The position numbers and the translations under genes are program-made. The notes beneath the pieces were generated by a model. That model searched no databases, was not told the DNA's origin, and was given only the letters and a program-made list of their open reading frames with translations. From Chrysophaeum taylorii (taxonomy: Eukaryota > Sar > Pelagophyceae > Pelagomonadales > Pelagomonadaceae), in the NCBI GenBank assembly GCA_029834535.1, contig JAQMWT010000526.1, positions 186,001 to 250,000 of the forward strand: a stretch of 64,000 nt of DNA, read 5' to 3'. Position 1 is the first letter of the stretch. Each line of letters starts with the position of its first letter. Positions 18,196 to 28,720 of the stretch are shown piece after piece.

Positions 18196-18739
18196 GTCAG
18201 TGCACCTGTGATGAGGTTTGCTCACCATTACGATGGTGGTCGAGGTTGGGACCCGAGCTTCCTACAAATTTTGTGGTGTGGACATGTTAAAGGTAATGGC
18301 TTCGTAAAAGGAGTGTTTCTGTGGAGTATGCGCTGACCGTCTTCATGCATATGCATATATATGCTCTTACGCAGAGATCTCTAGCCAGAGATTACATAGA
18401 CTATCTATACGTTGGAGGTGTGTGCAGTGCTCTCGCCGTCTAGGTTTTGGGCTTCCTACCTTGTGGAGTCAGTGCACCTGTGATGAGGTTTGCTCACCAT
18501 TACGATGGTGGTCGAGGTTGGGACCCGAGCTTCCTACAAATTTTGTGGTGTGGACATGTTAAAGGTAATGGCTTCGTAAAAGGAGTGTTTCTGTGGAGTA
18601 TGCGCTGACCGTCTTCATGCATATGCATATATATGCTCTTACGCAGAGATCTCTAGCCAGAGATTACATAGACTATCTATACGTTGGAGGTGTGTGCAGT
18701 GCTCTCGCCGTCTAGGTTTTGGGCTTCCTACCTTGTGGA
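18196..18739. repeat. Two-copy 272-bp direct tandem repeat
   Basis: 18196-18467 and 18468-18739 appear identical base for base as read by eye. A third, clearly diverged partial copy follows at about 18755-18850 (shared 'ggtaatggctt...taa.aggagggtttctg.ggag' pattern). Each unit holds a perfect hairpin (CACCAT-TACG-ATGGTG), an ATGCATATGCATATATATGC alternating segment and a self-complementary AGAGATCTCT. No coding frame of note. The near-identity implies recent duplication or gene conversion. Confidence 0.93.
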
Positions 18740-19338
18740 GAAAGCCTGTCGAGACCCCCATCCTGGAGGTGTTGACGGTAATGGCTTTAATAAGGAGGGT
18801 TTCTGAGGAGAATGCAACGACCGTCTTTATCTATGCTCATACGCAAACGCCTGTCGAGACCCTCATCCTCGTTCGTGCCGGACGGACGTTCGGCACTGCG
18901 ATATGGCGGGAAACAGGAAATGGAGTTCGAGCTTGGCGCGATCGGGGTCGAAGCGTTGGGGTTCGTGAAGGATGTCTGGCGACAGGACAGCGTTGGTGTT
19001 TGTGAAGGGTGTCGTCCGTCGAGATGCTCGGACGCCCAACGTCACAGGTTCTCACACGCGGATCGTGTGCCGGATGTTCCGTACTGCGATATGATGAGGA
19101 AATGGAGTTCGGGCTTGGCGCGACCGGATCCGGCGCGACAGAGTTCGGGACGAGCACGCCGCCCTCGTATCGACTATGCGGCGCCGCCGCCGCCGCAGCC
19201 CTCCCCCCTCCAGCTAGAGCCTCCTTACGAAGAGATGCCGGTCCAATGGGTCATCATGGGACCAATGCTCCATGGCGCTGAGATTATCCTACGCCCCATG
19301 CATTGGGCTGGACTCTAATTAGCTCGTTACACTCCAGT
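18740..19338. other. Degenerate repeat-derived spacer
   Basis: No gene recognised. Besides the diverged third unit of the 272-bp repeat, a second imperfect duplication with about 190-bp spacing occurs: 'ctgcgatatg..g..aa..ggaaatggagttcg.gcttggcgcga' near 18895-18950 and again near 19083-19130. Both look like old tandem copies. Confidence 0.5.
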
Positions 19339-20229
19339 CTAATAGCGGGGGGCCTCGTCGGACGGGCCCTCGTGCACACCAAGTTGCCTGAGATCGAAGG
19401 GCGTCGAAGGATCGGCGGCAGGTCGGAGCGCGAAGACGGGCTCGTAGGTTCGCCGGAAATTCGAAACCGGCTTGACGAGTCTCTCTGGGACAAAGCCGTA
19501 GGTCGCAACGAGGTCGTAGCCTGCGAGCAGCAGCGGCAGGCGCGTCGCACCGTAGATTCGCATCAAATTGAAGGCGAGAAGGTCGGGGCCGACGGGCACG
19601 GTGAGGAGAGTGAGATTCGCGAGAGGACGGTACTGGTCCATCGACAGTAAGTCGCCGTCGGGAGCGATCGGATCGCCGTAGCGGCCGAGACCGTCGTGGT
19701 CGAGCGAAGACGCACTTAGAATCACGTCGTACTTTTCGGGCGAGAAATCGACAACTCGGACGGTCCGCATCATCGGGTGGTCGAACGTTAATCGGTTGTA
19801 CTCGACCGTTGTTGTCTCGGCACCTAACGCGACACACACCGCCTCGTACCGCGGGACCTGTGTTCCGACGACCAGCACGCGATGCCCCGGACGCACGTGC
19901 GCTTTGAGGGCAGCGACCACGCGGTCGACGTTCCGGAAAGCGTTGGACACCATCGCATCGATGTCCTCTCGCGAGTAGCTGTAGTGTGTGCCGCTGCCAT
20001 CGTTCGAGTCGTCGACGAACATTGAGGTTTCGACCGTTATGGCGCCTCCTCGCGTAAACGCGCGCCGCGTTGCCTCAGAGAGGTGGCTCCATCGCGGTGG
20101 TTTCGACGCTTCTGACCGCGATCCATCCCAAATGCGGTGAGCATCAGCTGCGCATTCGCCCCCATCAGAGTCGGCTGGTACTCCGGACAGAATAATCATC
20201 GCGAACACCATCGCGATCCTCTGGGCCAT
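19339..20229 (-). CDS. DUF268-family secreted/ER protein
   Basis: A 296-residue protein with an N-terminal signal peptide (MAQRIAMVFAMIILSGVPA). The core matches the DUF268 family first described in Caenorhabditis: HRVLVVGTQVPRYEAVCVALGA, VEYNRL, SASSLDHDGLGRYGDPI, APDGDLLSMDQ, LTVPVGPDLLAFNLMRIYGATRLPLLLAGYDL. The fold is reminiscent of class I SAM-dependent methyltransferases (GxG-like VGTQ, an acidic residue after beta-2, PDGDL). Whether it binds SAM is not established. The signal peptide suggests action in the secretory pathway. The start at 20229 is the only ATG giving the signal peptide. Confidence 0.82.
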   Translation of the reverse strand: MAQRIAMVFAMIILSGVPADSDGGECAADAHRIWDGSRSEASKPPRWSHLSEATRRAFTRGGAITVETSMFVDDSNDGSGTHYSYSREDIDAMVSNAFRNVDRVVAALKAHVRPGHRVLVVGTQVPRYEAVCVALGAETTTVEYNRLTFDHPMMRTVRVVDFSPEKYDVILSASSLDHDGLGRYGDPIAPDGDLLSMDQYRPLANLTLLTVPVGPDLLAFNLMRIYGATRLPLLLAGYDLVATYGFVPERLVKPVSNFRRTYEPVFALRPAADPSTPFDLRQLGVHEGPSDEAPRY

Positions 20230-20484
20230 ATTCCAAAGGGTCGAGGTCGCCCGGATACCCCCTATACGAACCGAACCCTATACGTTATACCGGAAATCTA
20301 CATTTGGACACAATTCCTTCGCCTTTTATCGGCACATCTCGCGTCTCCAGTCTGCCCAAAGCCCCGCGACGCCCGTCCCCCCCCTCTTCGCAGTCGACTT
20401 GGGCATGATCCTTTACGTCAACGAGTCACGATGTCGCCTTGCGCTACGCGCGTTCGCTGGCGGCGCTTCTGGCCCAGTCATGCT

Positions 20485-23256
20485 TCACGTTCGCATCTCG
20501 GGGACGACGCGTGACCGACTGGGCTTGTTGAAGCTCGGGAAGCAGGTCTTGTTCTTAGGCGGGGGAACCGGCTTGTGATTCGCCGAGTCGACGGAGGTTG
20601 CGACGGAAAAGTCAAAAAAGCTCGGGGTGTCCGAAAGCTGAGACTGTTTTGTCGAAGAAAGGGAGGTCGCCTTGACGCAGTTGAGCTCGTCACGGAGCTG
20701 GCGGTTCTCGTCGTCGCGGGCGCTCGCGGCCTCCGCGGCGCGGGCAAGCTCTTCGCGGGCCTGGGCGATTTCGTGGTTGCGTTGGCGCAGTGAGGCCTCG
20801 AGATCGGCAACGTTGCTGGCGGCGTTCGCTTTGGCAGCAGCGAGTGCGTCCGCATAAGACCCAAGCTTGCGCTCGAGCAAGGCGACGCGATCCTCGTCGT
20901 CATCGTCTTCGGGTGCGAGCTGCCGGCCACGGGCGGCATGGTGCGCGGCGACGACCTCGGGCGTGCGGGGAAGCCAGGTGTCCGGGTCTACGAAGGCGAG
21001 CGTCGTAGAAAATATGAACTTACGCCTGTCGGCAGCACCGACGACTGCCTCGAATGGCGCGATCAGCTCTGCTATTGTCGCGAATTGGGCGAACATCAAC
21101 ACGATATCTGCCGTCATGAGAGGAACGCCAGCGAGGGCCTCGCAGAACGCGTGTTTGTGGTTGTTTGTCGTCGTCGCGTGCTGCGCTGCGGTGCTTGGAT
21201 ACAACACGGTCGCGCCGAGCGAGACGGCCGGCGGATCGTTACGGGTGAAGTCGACCTTGTCTAGCCGTAGCGGGAGGGAGCGCTGGGAGAGGGCACTCAC
21301 GATGACGGCCATCACGTAGGGATCCTCGACATGAATCACCGCCGAGATCGCGCCCTTGGACTGATTCGCAGGCTGCGGTCGAAGAGCCGCGCGCTTGCCT
21401 TGTACCGTCAAGAAGCCTTCGTCAGCAAATGGAAGGCAGAACTCGTCGCTCGACAGACCCAGCGAAGCGGCGTTGGGTTTTGCATTGATCTCATCCAGCA
21501 GCGCAGACAACGCCCCGTAGAGCAAGGGCCTCGCCGCCGCTGCACGCACGCGAATGTGGTCTATCTCCCGCAAAAAGCACGATTCGCCACGCTTGGGCTG
21601 GACGCTCACCTGCTTGCTGGGCGCCGGTCGAGTCGCCTCCGTCGTACGCGTTAACGTGGACCATCGCTCGCTCAGAGCTTCGTAGCGTTCGGCTCGACAC
21701 CTCTCACGAGCCAGACGCAGGCGCTCGGCTTCGGCTATGCACGTCGCCACAGCAGTATCTAGAGATTTTATGATGGTTTCGTCCTCGTCGTCGCCTAGCA
21801 GACACGCTCGATTGTACGCCGCAGCGGCGGCGCGCAGGTTGTCGACCACCGAAACACGCCGCTCCTCGTCGTCTAGGGGCGGCACGAACGCATCGTCGTT
21901 CTCGTTCGCAAGCGCCGCGCCTAAACGTGCTCGTTGCTCACGATCTCGCTGGATCTTGGCATGTCGCTGCAGCTTGCGATACCAGAGCATCGCTGCACCC
22001 TCGTCTGTGTTCTCGAAGATCGGCTCTGCGGGGTCGACGATGTCCCGCACAATCTCCTCGAGTAACTCGGTCTCGTCCATTGCAAAAAGTTGCTCTGGAG
22101 TGAGGTCCTCGAGTTTTTCGAGCAACACGTGCGTACGCTCTCCGTGCCACGACAGCGTGCGGAACCACGCCACCAGTTCCTCAGACGTATGTAAGTCGAG
22201 CTCGTCCAGCGGCTCGGTTGCGCGCGACGCCACGAGTTCGTTGACAATCGCCTCGCGATCTTCGTGCTGTGCGACCGTTGTGGCAAGCCGGAGTGGCGTG
22301 AATCCTGCCGGAATCTCGCCCGAGATCTCAATTGCAGCGTTGGCGTCAGCTCCGTGTTGCAAAAACACTCGCACCAACGCCAGACGGCAGCGGCAGACGG
22401 CCATGTGGAGCGGTTTGGTGCCACAGTCGTCGGAGTAGTCGACGCGGGCCCCGTGTGCCAGCAAGATCTCGGCGATCTCAACTTGACGCGCGGCCGTCAG
22501 TTTGAGTGCGCCAGCCACCCGCAACAAACTTCCGTCGTTAGGGTCGGCGCCCGCATCGCAGAGCCGCTGAACGAGCCCTGCGGCTCCTTGATCCACGCAT
22601 GCCGCGAGCGGCGTTTCGCCACCGTTTTGCTTATTCACGTCGGCGCCGCCGCTCAGCAAGATCGAGACCAGCGCTTCTCGCAGCACGGTCTTCGGAGTCG
22701 CTGTTTTCTTCAAGTTGCATCGGATTGCAACGAGAAGCGGCGTTCCGTCCCCGTCGACAACGTCCAGATCGGCACCGGCTTGAAGCAATCTCTCTACGAC
22801 GTTGGTGCTCGAACTGCGGATTGCGGCGTGCAAAGCCGTGCGGCCCGTTCGCGGATCTGCACCGTGTTCCAAAAGCAGTTCTACGACTTCGATGTTCCCA
22901 GTGTGGGCAGCGAGCACGAGTGGCGGAGTACCGACAGTGTTGACCTGATGTACGTCAGCGCCGTGCTCGAGCAACAACCGCATGCACTCCACGTGGGACT
23001 CTTGGACAGCTAGCGCCAGCGACGAGACCCCTTGCTCGTCCGTCTGATCTACTTTCGCACCGTTTCCGAGCAAAAGTTTCACGACCTCGGATTGGTTTGA
23101 TGCGACGCCCATCATGAGCGGGAACCAATCTCCGTCAGTTTCGTTCAAGTCTGACCCCTGCTGAATCGCGCGCTCTAATGCTGTTGTTTCGCCGCGCTGG
23201 GCCATCAAATTCATGGCGTTTGCATGGAGCGGGCTTTTCTTCGTCATCGCCATCAT
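20485..23256 (-). CDS. Ankyrin-repeat protein with SAM-like domain and coiled coil
   Basis: A 923-residue protein. Residues 25-350 are ankyrin repeats (for example WFPLMMGVASNQSEVVKLLL, VSSLALAVQESHVECMRLLL, RTALHAAIRSSSTNVVERLL, TKPLHMAVCRCRLALVRVFL). Residues about 365-415 (SEELVAWFRTLSW, then LEDLTPEQLFAMDETELLEE) resemble a SAM domain. A helical charged middle region follows. A heptad coiled coil lies near residues 780-860 (EDRVALLERKLGSYADALAA onward), and the tail is Pro/Ser-rich. It probably acts as a scaffold; no enzymatic motif is visible. The ATG at 23256 is used because the codon further upstream in frame is GTG. Confidence 0.8.
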   Translation of the reverse strand: MMAMTKKSPLHANAMNLMAQRGETTALERAIQQGSDLNETDGDWFPLMMGVASNQSEVVKLLLGNGAKVDQTDEQGVSSLALAVQESHVECMRLLLEHGADVHQVNTVGTPPLVLAAHTGNIEVVELLLEHGADPRTGRTALHAAIRSSSTNVVERLLQAGADLDVVDGDGTPLLVAIRCNLKKTATPKTVLREALVSILLSGGADVNKQNGGETPLAACVDQGAAGLVQRLCDAGADPNDGSLLRVAGALKLTAARQVEIAEILLAHGARVDYSDDCGTKPLHMAVCRCRLALVRVFLQHGADANAAIEISGEIPAGFTPLRLATTVAQHEDREAIVNELVASRATEPLDELDLHTSEELVAWFRTLSWHGERTHVLLEKLEDLTPEQLFAMDETELLEEIVRDIVDPAEPIFENTDEGAAMLWYRKLQRHAKIQRDREQRARLGAALANENDDAFVPPLDDEERRVSVVDNLRAAAAAYNRACLLGDDEDETIIKSLDTAVATCIAEAERLRLARERCRAERYEALSERWSTLTRTTEATRPAPSKQVSVQPKRGESCFLREIDHIRVRAAAARPLLYGALSALLDEINAKPNAASLGLSSDEFCLPFADEGFLTVQGKRAALRPQPANQSKGAISAVIHVEDPYVMAVIVSALSQRSLPLRLDKVDFTRNDPPAVSLGATVLYPSTAAQHATTTNNHKHAFCEALAGVPLMTADIVLMFAQFATIAELIAPFEAVVGAADRRKFIFSTTLAFVDPDTWLPRTPEVVAAHHAARGRQLAPEDDDDEDRVALLERKLGSYADALAAAKANAASNVADLEASLRQRNHEIAQAREELARAAEAASARDDENRQLRDELNCVKATSLSSTKQSQLSDTPSFFDFSVATSVDSANHKPVPPPKNKTCFPSFNKPSRSRVVPEMRT

Positions 23257-23775
23257 CGATGGCACAAACCCACTTTATTGCTAGAGAGAGCGTTGTAGCC
23301 CGCCTCTTCACCTTACATGATGACTTTCGCAGGGACCTGCCATCGTCTTTGCCGTTAAATAAAGAGGATCTTAGGATACGTTCTTTGTTGTACAACGTAG
23401 CAGTAATGCTCAGAATTCAGATTCGTTGATTATGTCCGTTAATCGACGGGCGGTGTTGTAGGAAAACTGCGGGAGAGATTCTGAAACCATCCCACAATAC
23501 CGCTATTCCTATAATATCTGAATCCCCCGATCCTGTCCCGTTTTACTACAGCCGAAACGTCACGCAGCAGGGACTCGGGGAGAGGTCGCCCACGCGAAAT
23601 TAAGCGCAGGGTGGTTCCACGCACTGTCGGTCGCATAGCCCGAGGATCTTCTCCGCCTCATTCGCGACTTTAGTGTTTGGAAGGCCTTGCCCTACGTCGG
23701 CCGCGACCCCACCCTCGCGCGGTCGCGAGTTTGAACAATTTGGGAGCGTGTTTGGACGACAACAGCGTGAAGAGA
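23257..23775. other. Divergent promoter region of ankyrin and myosin genes
   Basis: About 520 bp between divergent starts. The myosin frame stays open back to about 23677 without an ATG, so a short upstream exon or non-AUG start is possible. No repeat or RNA gene is seen. Confidence 0.5.
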
Positions 23776-26700
23776 ATGGTGGCCATGAAGGATGTTGGGG
23801 TACCGGATATGACGTCTCTCGAGCATCTCGACGAGACGTCGATGCTCGAGAACCTCGAGAAACGGTTGCTGGAGGCGCAACAACCGTATACGTACGTATC
23901 GACCGTGCTGGTGGCGGTCAACCCGCTGCGAGAGATCGTGGGTCCGAAGATGGAGTCGTTCTTCAACGCGCCGTTCGACCCAAAGGTCCCGCACCCCGAC
24001 GCACTCGCGGAGCTCGCATACCAGCGCCTACAAGGCGGGCGGGCTCCTGACCAGTCTATCGTGGTGAGCGGCGAATCCGGGGCTGGAAAAACCGAGACGG
24101 CAAAGGTTGTCATCCAATATCTTACGGAGCGCGCCGCGCGGGCATCCGCTTCCAGGAACGGACAGAGGGGCAACTCGATGAAGGATCTCGCTTCTCGCAT
24201 CGTCGCCATTTCTCCCGTGCTCGAGGCTTTTGGGAATGCGAGCACGCACCGCAATCCAAATTCGTCGCGGTTCGGAAGGTTTGTCAAGCTGATGTTCGAC
24301 TCGGGCGGCAAGCGCCTCACGGGCGGCGAACTCGAGACCTACTTGCTGGAAAAGTCGCGGGTCGTGCGTCAAAATGCTGGCGAGCGAAACTTCCACGCCA
24401 TGCACATGGCGCTCGATCACCGGCCGGCGGCGGCACTCAAACCATCGAAAAAACTGTTGCTCGATTCGAGCCACCAGTATCGCTGCATGCCAAAGGTCGC
24501 GTGTGTGGTGCACGCCCACGGGAGCGTGCACAAGTCGGTTCCCGTCCTGGACCAAGTTACTAAGAGTCTCGATGCGATCCGCTTCGACGCGGAGCGGTGC
24601 GAGGCGGCGTGGCGGACCCTTGGCGCGATCGTCGCCCTCGCGGATGTCGAGGTCCTCGCGACCGAGGATCCGACCTCCAAGGAAATGGTCTCCAAGATCG
24701 AAGTCGCAGATGCCCTGCAGCGCGTCGCCACATTGTTGGATGCGGACGTCGAGAGCCTTCGTACGACGTTGACGAAGCGTATCGTCAACACCAGAGATGG
24801 TGCAATCCCTGTCCCACGTGACCTTTCTGACAGCAACACGGCGCGCGACGCCGCGTGTCGATTCATTTACGGTCGGCTGTTCGATGCACTCGTCGCGCAA
24901 TGCAACAAGGCGCTCGTAGACGATCACGACAAAAAGGGAGCCCGCGACGACGAACCCCCGCCAGTTTATCGATTCATCGGAATCTTGGACATCTTTGGGT
25001 TTGAGATCCTGGAGCACAACGGGCTCGAGACGCTGCTCATCAACTTCGCGAACGAGGCGCTCCAGCAGATGTTCTGCGATGCCGTTTTCAAGGCTGAGCT
25101 CAAGTTGTACGAAGACGAGGGCATATTGAGCGAGGAAGCAAAACAAGTCAAGCCTCCCAACTCAAAGCCAACGTTGGACCTGCTGATTGGTAAGACTCCG
25201 CCGGGAGTGCTGAAGATGCTCGACGCGCAGTGCGCGATGGGTGCGCGAGTCGGCCGCGACGTAGCGTTCTTGAACCATGTGCACAAGGAGCACTCCAAGC
25301 ACCCCTCGTTCCCGACGACATCAAAACTTCAAGTCCGCGAGTGTTTCCGCATAAGACACTACGCTGGTGATGTGAGCTACACGGTCATCAAGCCGTCGGT
25401 CGACGGCTGGGTTGTGACCAACATCGACGCCGTGCCTGACGGACTCTATGACGCCATCGGCAGCTCAAAGGACGAGTTCGTCGCGTCGCTCGCCACGCAC
25501 CTTCCCATGGGCGAGATATCACCCAACAACAAGCGAGCGTCTGGGGCCCGGCTCAAGACGGTCGCGTCGCGTTTCACTAGTTCCATGACTGCACTCAGCC
25601 TAACGCTCACAGCCACCGACTGTGGTTTCGTACGCTGCGTCAAGCCCACGCCCAAAATGGTGCCGGGCGTCTTTGACCGTCGGTACGTCGCCGACCAGCT
25701 ACGCGCCCTCGGTATCGTCGCCGCAACCGAAGTTCTGCGAGTCGGTCTCCCGCATCGCATCGAATACGCCGCGCTGTTTGCCACACTACCATCATCGGCG
25801 CGCGCCGTACTTGACGGCGAGAAGCCAGACATTGTCGTCGCGTGTACCTTGTCCGCGTTTGAGGTCCCCGCATCCGACTATCGCCTCGGCAAAACTCGCA
25901 TCTTCTTCCCGGCATCAGCACTTCGAAGGATCAACGACCTGCTGCTGTTCGACGCAGAGGCCGAGCCTGAAAAAGCGGCGCTCGTCGCAAAGCGCCTCGT
26001 CGAAGCCAAGAAGGCGGCGGAAGCGGCGCGGCAGTACGTAGATAAGGCTGTCAAGGATGCCGAAAGGGCGAAGCAAGCAACCAACCGCGCCCTGGAGACG
26101 CTGGCGGCAGTGGATACGGAGGATGAGGACGACGAGGACGACGTTGACGAAGATACGGCCGTGGCAGTTGCTGGCGCGCGCCGCGATGCGGAACGTGCTA
26201 ACGAGGTGGCACGCGCCGCAACAGGAGCGGCCGAAGAAGCGACCACCGCAGTCGCTAAGGTCGCCTCTCCCGCCGAAGCTCACGAACACGCCAACGTCGC
26301 TAAGGACAAAGCGGCGCGTTCGAAGGAGCAGGCTGCTATGGCGAAGGCCGCGTACGACAAGGCGACGCGGCACGGCGAGGCGGTTGCCATGGGTAGCCGC
26401 GCGCTCCGATCAACGCGAGAGGCGGCGCGTTCAGCCGAGAGCGCATTGCGCCACGCCAAAGAAGCGCTCGACGAAGTACACGCTGCGGCGCGGCGCCTGT
26501 CGTTGCCCGAACTGAAGGCGGCGCTACAAAAGACGACAAAGTGCGCGGACGACGCCGAGGCAAAGGCCGCCGAGGCCGAGGCGCAATCCAAGGGCGTCAC
26601 GCACGCAGCAAGCGACGTCAACCCGAGTGCGTTGATGATGAAGGCGGTCGCGGAGGCCCAAAAGTCGCGGCGCATCGCCGAGAAAGAGGCCGAAGGAGCT

Positions 26701-27876
26701 CGCGGCGCGGCAGAGTTGACCAAATCGTGCGTCGCTGATCAACTAGAACGTGAAAAAAAGGCCAAGCAAGCAGAGGATGAAAGACGCAAGGAAGCGGCCA
26801 AGCGCGCCGCCGCTGCCCCCCCACTCCCGCCAAGTCGACCTACCGCAGAAGACCGCGACGAGGAGGCCGACCGCCTCCCACCTCTCGATGAACACCAGCG
26901 GGAGGCGAAAGACAAGCTCAAGGGCCGTCTTAGTGGATACATGAATCGCAGACCCCTCTCGTCGGATCTCGGCAGAGACGACGATACGCCGACGCGTCCC
27001 ACGTCGACGTCGATCACGATGAATCCCCAGCTCCACCCCAAGCGGGTGCTTGGGCACCTGAGGCACTTCAAGCGATGGTTCGCGCTCGAGACGGTGGCCG
27101 AATCCGAGGAGTCTACCGTGCAGACACTGGGAGCGAGATCTCCGTCGGAGCTTTCGCTGCCGCCGTCACCGCCTCATCACCACCACAACTCGCTTCGCGA
27201 CATGCTTTACCGCGGCCTCTACCTCACGCCGGTCGACGCCGACCCGAACGACCAACGTTTATCGCTGCTCCACTGTGTCGTAAAGCGAAAGAAGGGCGTC
27301 ACCTCGCACATCTTCGAGCTCTTTCTGTCGTCAGACCCCGACACCATGATCCTCTCAGCCCGCCGCGCGTCGCCGTCGTCGCAAACCTACCACCTCTACG
27401 ACGAGTCCGGACCGAAAAAGCTCGTCGCGCGCATCAAGGACTACTCACTCACCGCGACATCCTCTGGCGAGCTTGCAATATTTGGACACCAAAGAGCCCT
27501 TCGCGGGGGCGCACCCCGAGAAATTGGCGTTGTCCTCGCGCCCGTCCCGGACCCCTCGGTCGACGATCCACCACCGCGCCCAGAAGCCTTGCGCACTGTC
27601 CTCACCTCGGGTTCGGACGAGATCGAGGGTGGAAACCACGTCTTCGTTCAGCGCGACCCCTCAAAACGCGACGGCAAGTACAGTCTCGACTTTCGCGGCC
27701 GTGGGAAAGTCGCATCAGTCAAAAACTTCCAGCTCGTCGCCGTTGGCTCTCAAGGCCGTGACGATCCCGTCCTCCAATTCTGCAAGGTCTCGGCGAATCG
27801 ATTCCACCTCGATTTTGCCCCACCATTCTCGCCTCTCGGCGCGTTCGCTCTCGCCGTCTCTACGTGCCTCACCTAA
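23776..27876 (+). CDS. Myosin motor fused to a C-terminal Tubby domain
   Basis: A 1366-residue single-exon protein. The motor (residues 1-715) has P-loop GESGAGKT (99-106), switch I NASTHRNPNSSRFGRF (from 154), switch II DIFGFEIL (405), the actin-side DCGFVRCVKP and converter YRLGKTRIFF. No IQ motif follows the converter. Residues about 720-1060 are Ala/Lys/Glu-rich helix with an acidic patch, a possible single alpha helix or coiled coil. Residues about 1138-1366 match the Tubby C-terminal domain: SHIFELFLSSDPDTMILSAR, GPKKLVARIKDYS, and the near-invariant end KYSLDFRGRGKVASVKNFQLV-like segment, VLQFCKVSANRFHLDF, PLGAFALAVST. Tubby domains bind PI(4,5)P2, so the tail may tether an actin motor to membrane. 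The SH3-like N-terminal subdomain is absent. Confidence 0.93.
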   Translation: MVAMKDVGVPDMTSLEHLDETSMLENLEKRLLEAQQPYTYVSTVLVAVNPLREIVGPKMESFFNAPFDPKVPHPDALAELAYQRLQGGRAPDQSIVVSGESGAGKTETAKVVIQYLTERAARASASRNGQRGNSMKDLASRIVAISPVLEAFGNASTHRNPNSSRFGRFVKLMFDSGGKRLTGGELETYLLEKSRVVRQNAGERNFHAMHMALDHRPAAALKPSKKLLLDSSHQYRCMPKVACVVHAHGSVHKSVPVLDQVTKSLDAIRFDAERCEAAWRTLGAIVALADVEVLATEDPTSKEMVSKIEVADALQRVATLLDADVESLRTTLTKRIVNTRDGAIPVPRDLSDSNTARDAACRFIYGRLFDALVAQCNKALVDDHDKKGARDDEPPPVYRFIGILDIFGFEILEHNGLETLLINFANEALQQMFCDAVFKAELKLYEDEGILSEEAKQVKPPNSKPTLDLLIGKTPPGVLKMLDAQCAMGARVGRDVAFLNHVHKEHSKHPSFPTTSKLQVRECFRIRHYAGDVSYTVIKPSVDGWVVTNIDAVPDGLYDAIGSSKDEFVASLATHLPMGEISPNNKRASGARLKTVASRFTSSMTALSLTLTATDCGFVRCVKPTPKMVPGVFDRRYVADQLRALGIVAATEVLRVGLPHRIEYAALFATLPSSARAVLDGEKPDIVVACTLSAFEVPASDYRLGKTRIFFPASALRRINDLLLFDAEAEPEKAALVAKRLVEAKKAAEAARQYVDKAVKDAERAKQATNRALETLAAVDTEDEDDEDDVDEDTAVAVAGARRDAERANEVARAATGAAEEATTAVAKVASPAEAHEHANVAKDKAARSKEQAAMAKAAYDKATRHGEAVAMGSRALRSTREAARSAESALRHAKEALDEVHAAARRLSLPELKAALQKTTKCADDAEAKAAEAEAQSKGVTHAASDVNPSALMMKAVAEAQKSRRIAEKEAEGARGAAELTKSCVADQLEREKKAKQAEDERRKEAAKRAAAAPPLPPSRPTAEDRDEEADRLPPLDEHQREAKDKLKGRLSGYMNRRPLSSDLGRDDDTPTRPTSTSITMNPQLHPKRVLGHLRHFKRWFALETVAESEESTVQTLGARSPSELSLPPSPPHHHHNSLRDMLYRGLYLTPVDADPNDQRLSLLHCVVKRKKGVTSHIFELFLSSDPDTMILSARRASPSSQTYHLYDESGPKKLVARIKDYSLTATSSGELAIFGHQRALRGGAPREIGVVLAPVPDPSVDDPPPRPEALRTVLTSGSDEIEGGNHVFVQRDPSKRDGKYSLDFRGRGKVASVKNFQLVAVGSQGRDDPVLQFCKVSANRFHLDFAPPFSPLGAFALAVSTCLT

Positions 27877-28720
27877 GTTGGTCGTCTTCTTGAGACAACT
27901 GCGTCTTCTGCCGTTCTAGGCGACGAGGCCCTCCGCTCACATCCACGCGACCTGCACGCGACACTTGTTTTTCAGTCAGTCACCATTTTTTCGGTTCACT
28001 TTTTTGTGCTCACGCAGACAAATCATCGGCGCCGCCTTTTATGTGCGCGTCGAGTTCTTTACTTGCTTTTTTGTCTTCTCACCCTATATCTTCTCTCCTA
28101 GCATGTCACGTCGCCGGCATGACACGCCATGCCGGCTCGACGACGCCTTTCCCCTTTTTCCCTTGTCATCACCATCATCACCACCCGGCATCTTCGACGG
28201 CTCCTGCTGCTGCGCTTGCTGGATCATATTTTTTTTTTGCTGCCATTTTGTTTTGTGCTTTTTTTGGCACGCGATGTCCCAACTCTCGTGCTCGCCTGAC
28301 CCACCCGTGCTCGCCTGCCCTGGCGTCACCTCTTGAGACACAGCCGCCTTTTGTTCTTTCTTCGGATTGCCGAACACGCACCGCGCGGCGACGACGCCCG
28401 ACGCAGGTTTTTCGTTTGTAGCTGCACTCGTTCCTGCAGCTCCTCCTCTTTCTGCTCCCTTCTATACGTCCTCCCGCGAGGTAAACCGTGGGGACCTAGA
28501 TTTGTGCAAGCAGCCCCTCTTCCCCGACACAAACACCGGTAGCGACGTCAACATTATTCCTCCCTATCCGCAGATTATCCGTAGCAGCCAGCTCCATAAA
28601 CCGCTGCGTTCTTTTGCGTTTTTGGCGGATGTGCTTGGTTCCGAGAGCTGGGGTGTGCACAAGGGTACGCACCAAGAGGAGCAGCTATCTCTTCGCCCCA
28701 AAAGTTTTTCGAGATAGAGT
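27877..28720. other. Convergent spacer, possible small minus-strand exon
   Basis: Spacer between convergent myosin and RCC1 genes. A minus-strand open frame at 28084-28377 encodes a charged Gln/Lys-rich peptide (segments WQQKKNMIQQAQQQEPSK and GGDDGDDKGKRGK) that could be the last exon of a small gene, but it lacks an ATG and I found no convincing upstream exon. Confidence 0.3.

Noticed and set aside
28084-28377. 97-codon charged minus-strand frame
   Set aside because: Starts with GTG, has no family match and no convincing partner exon; left as a note only.
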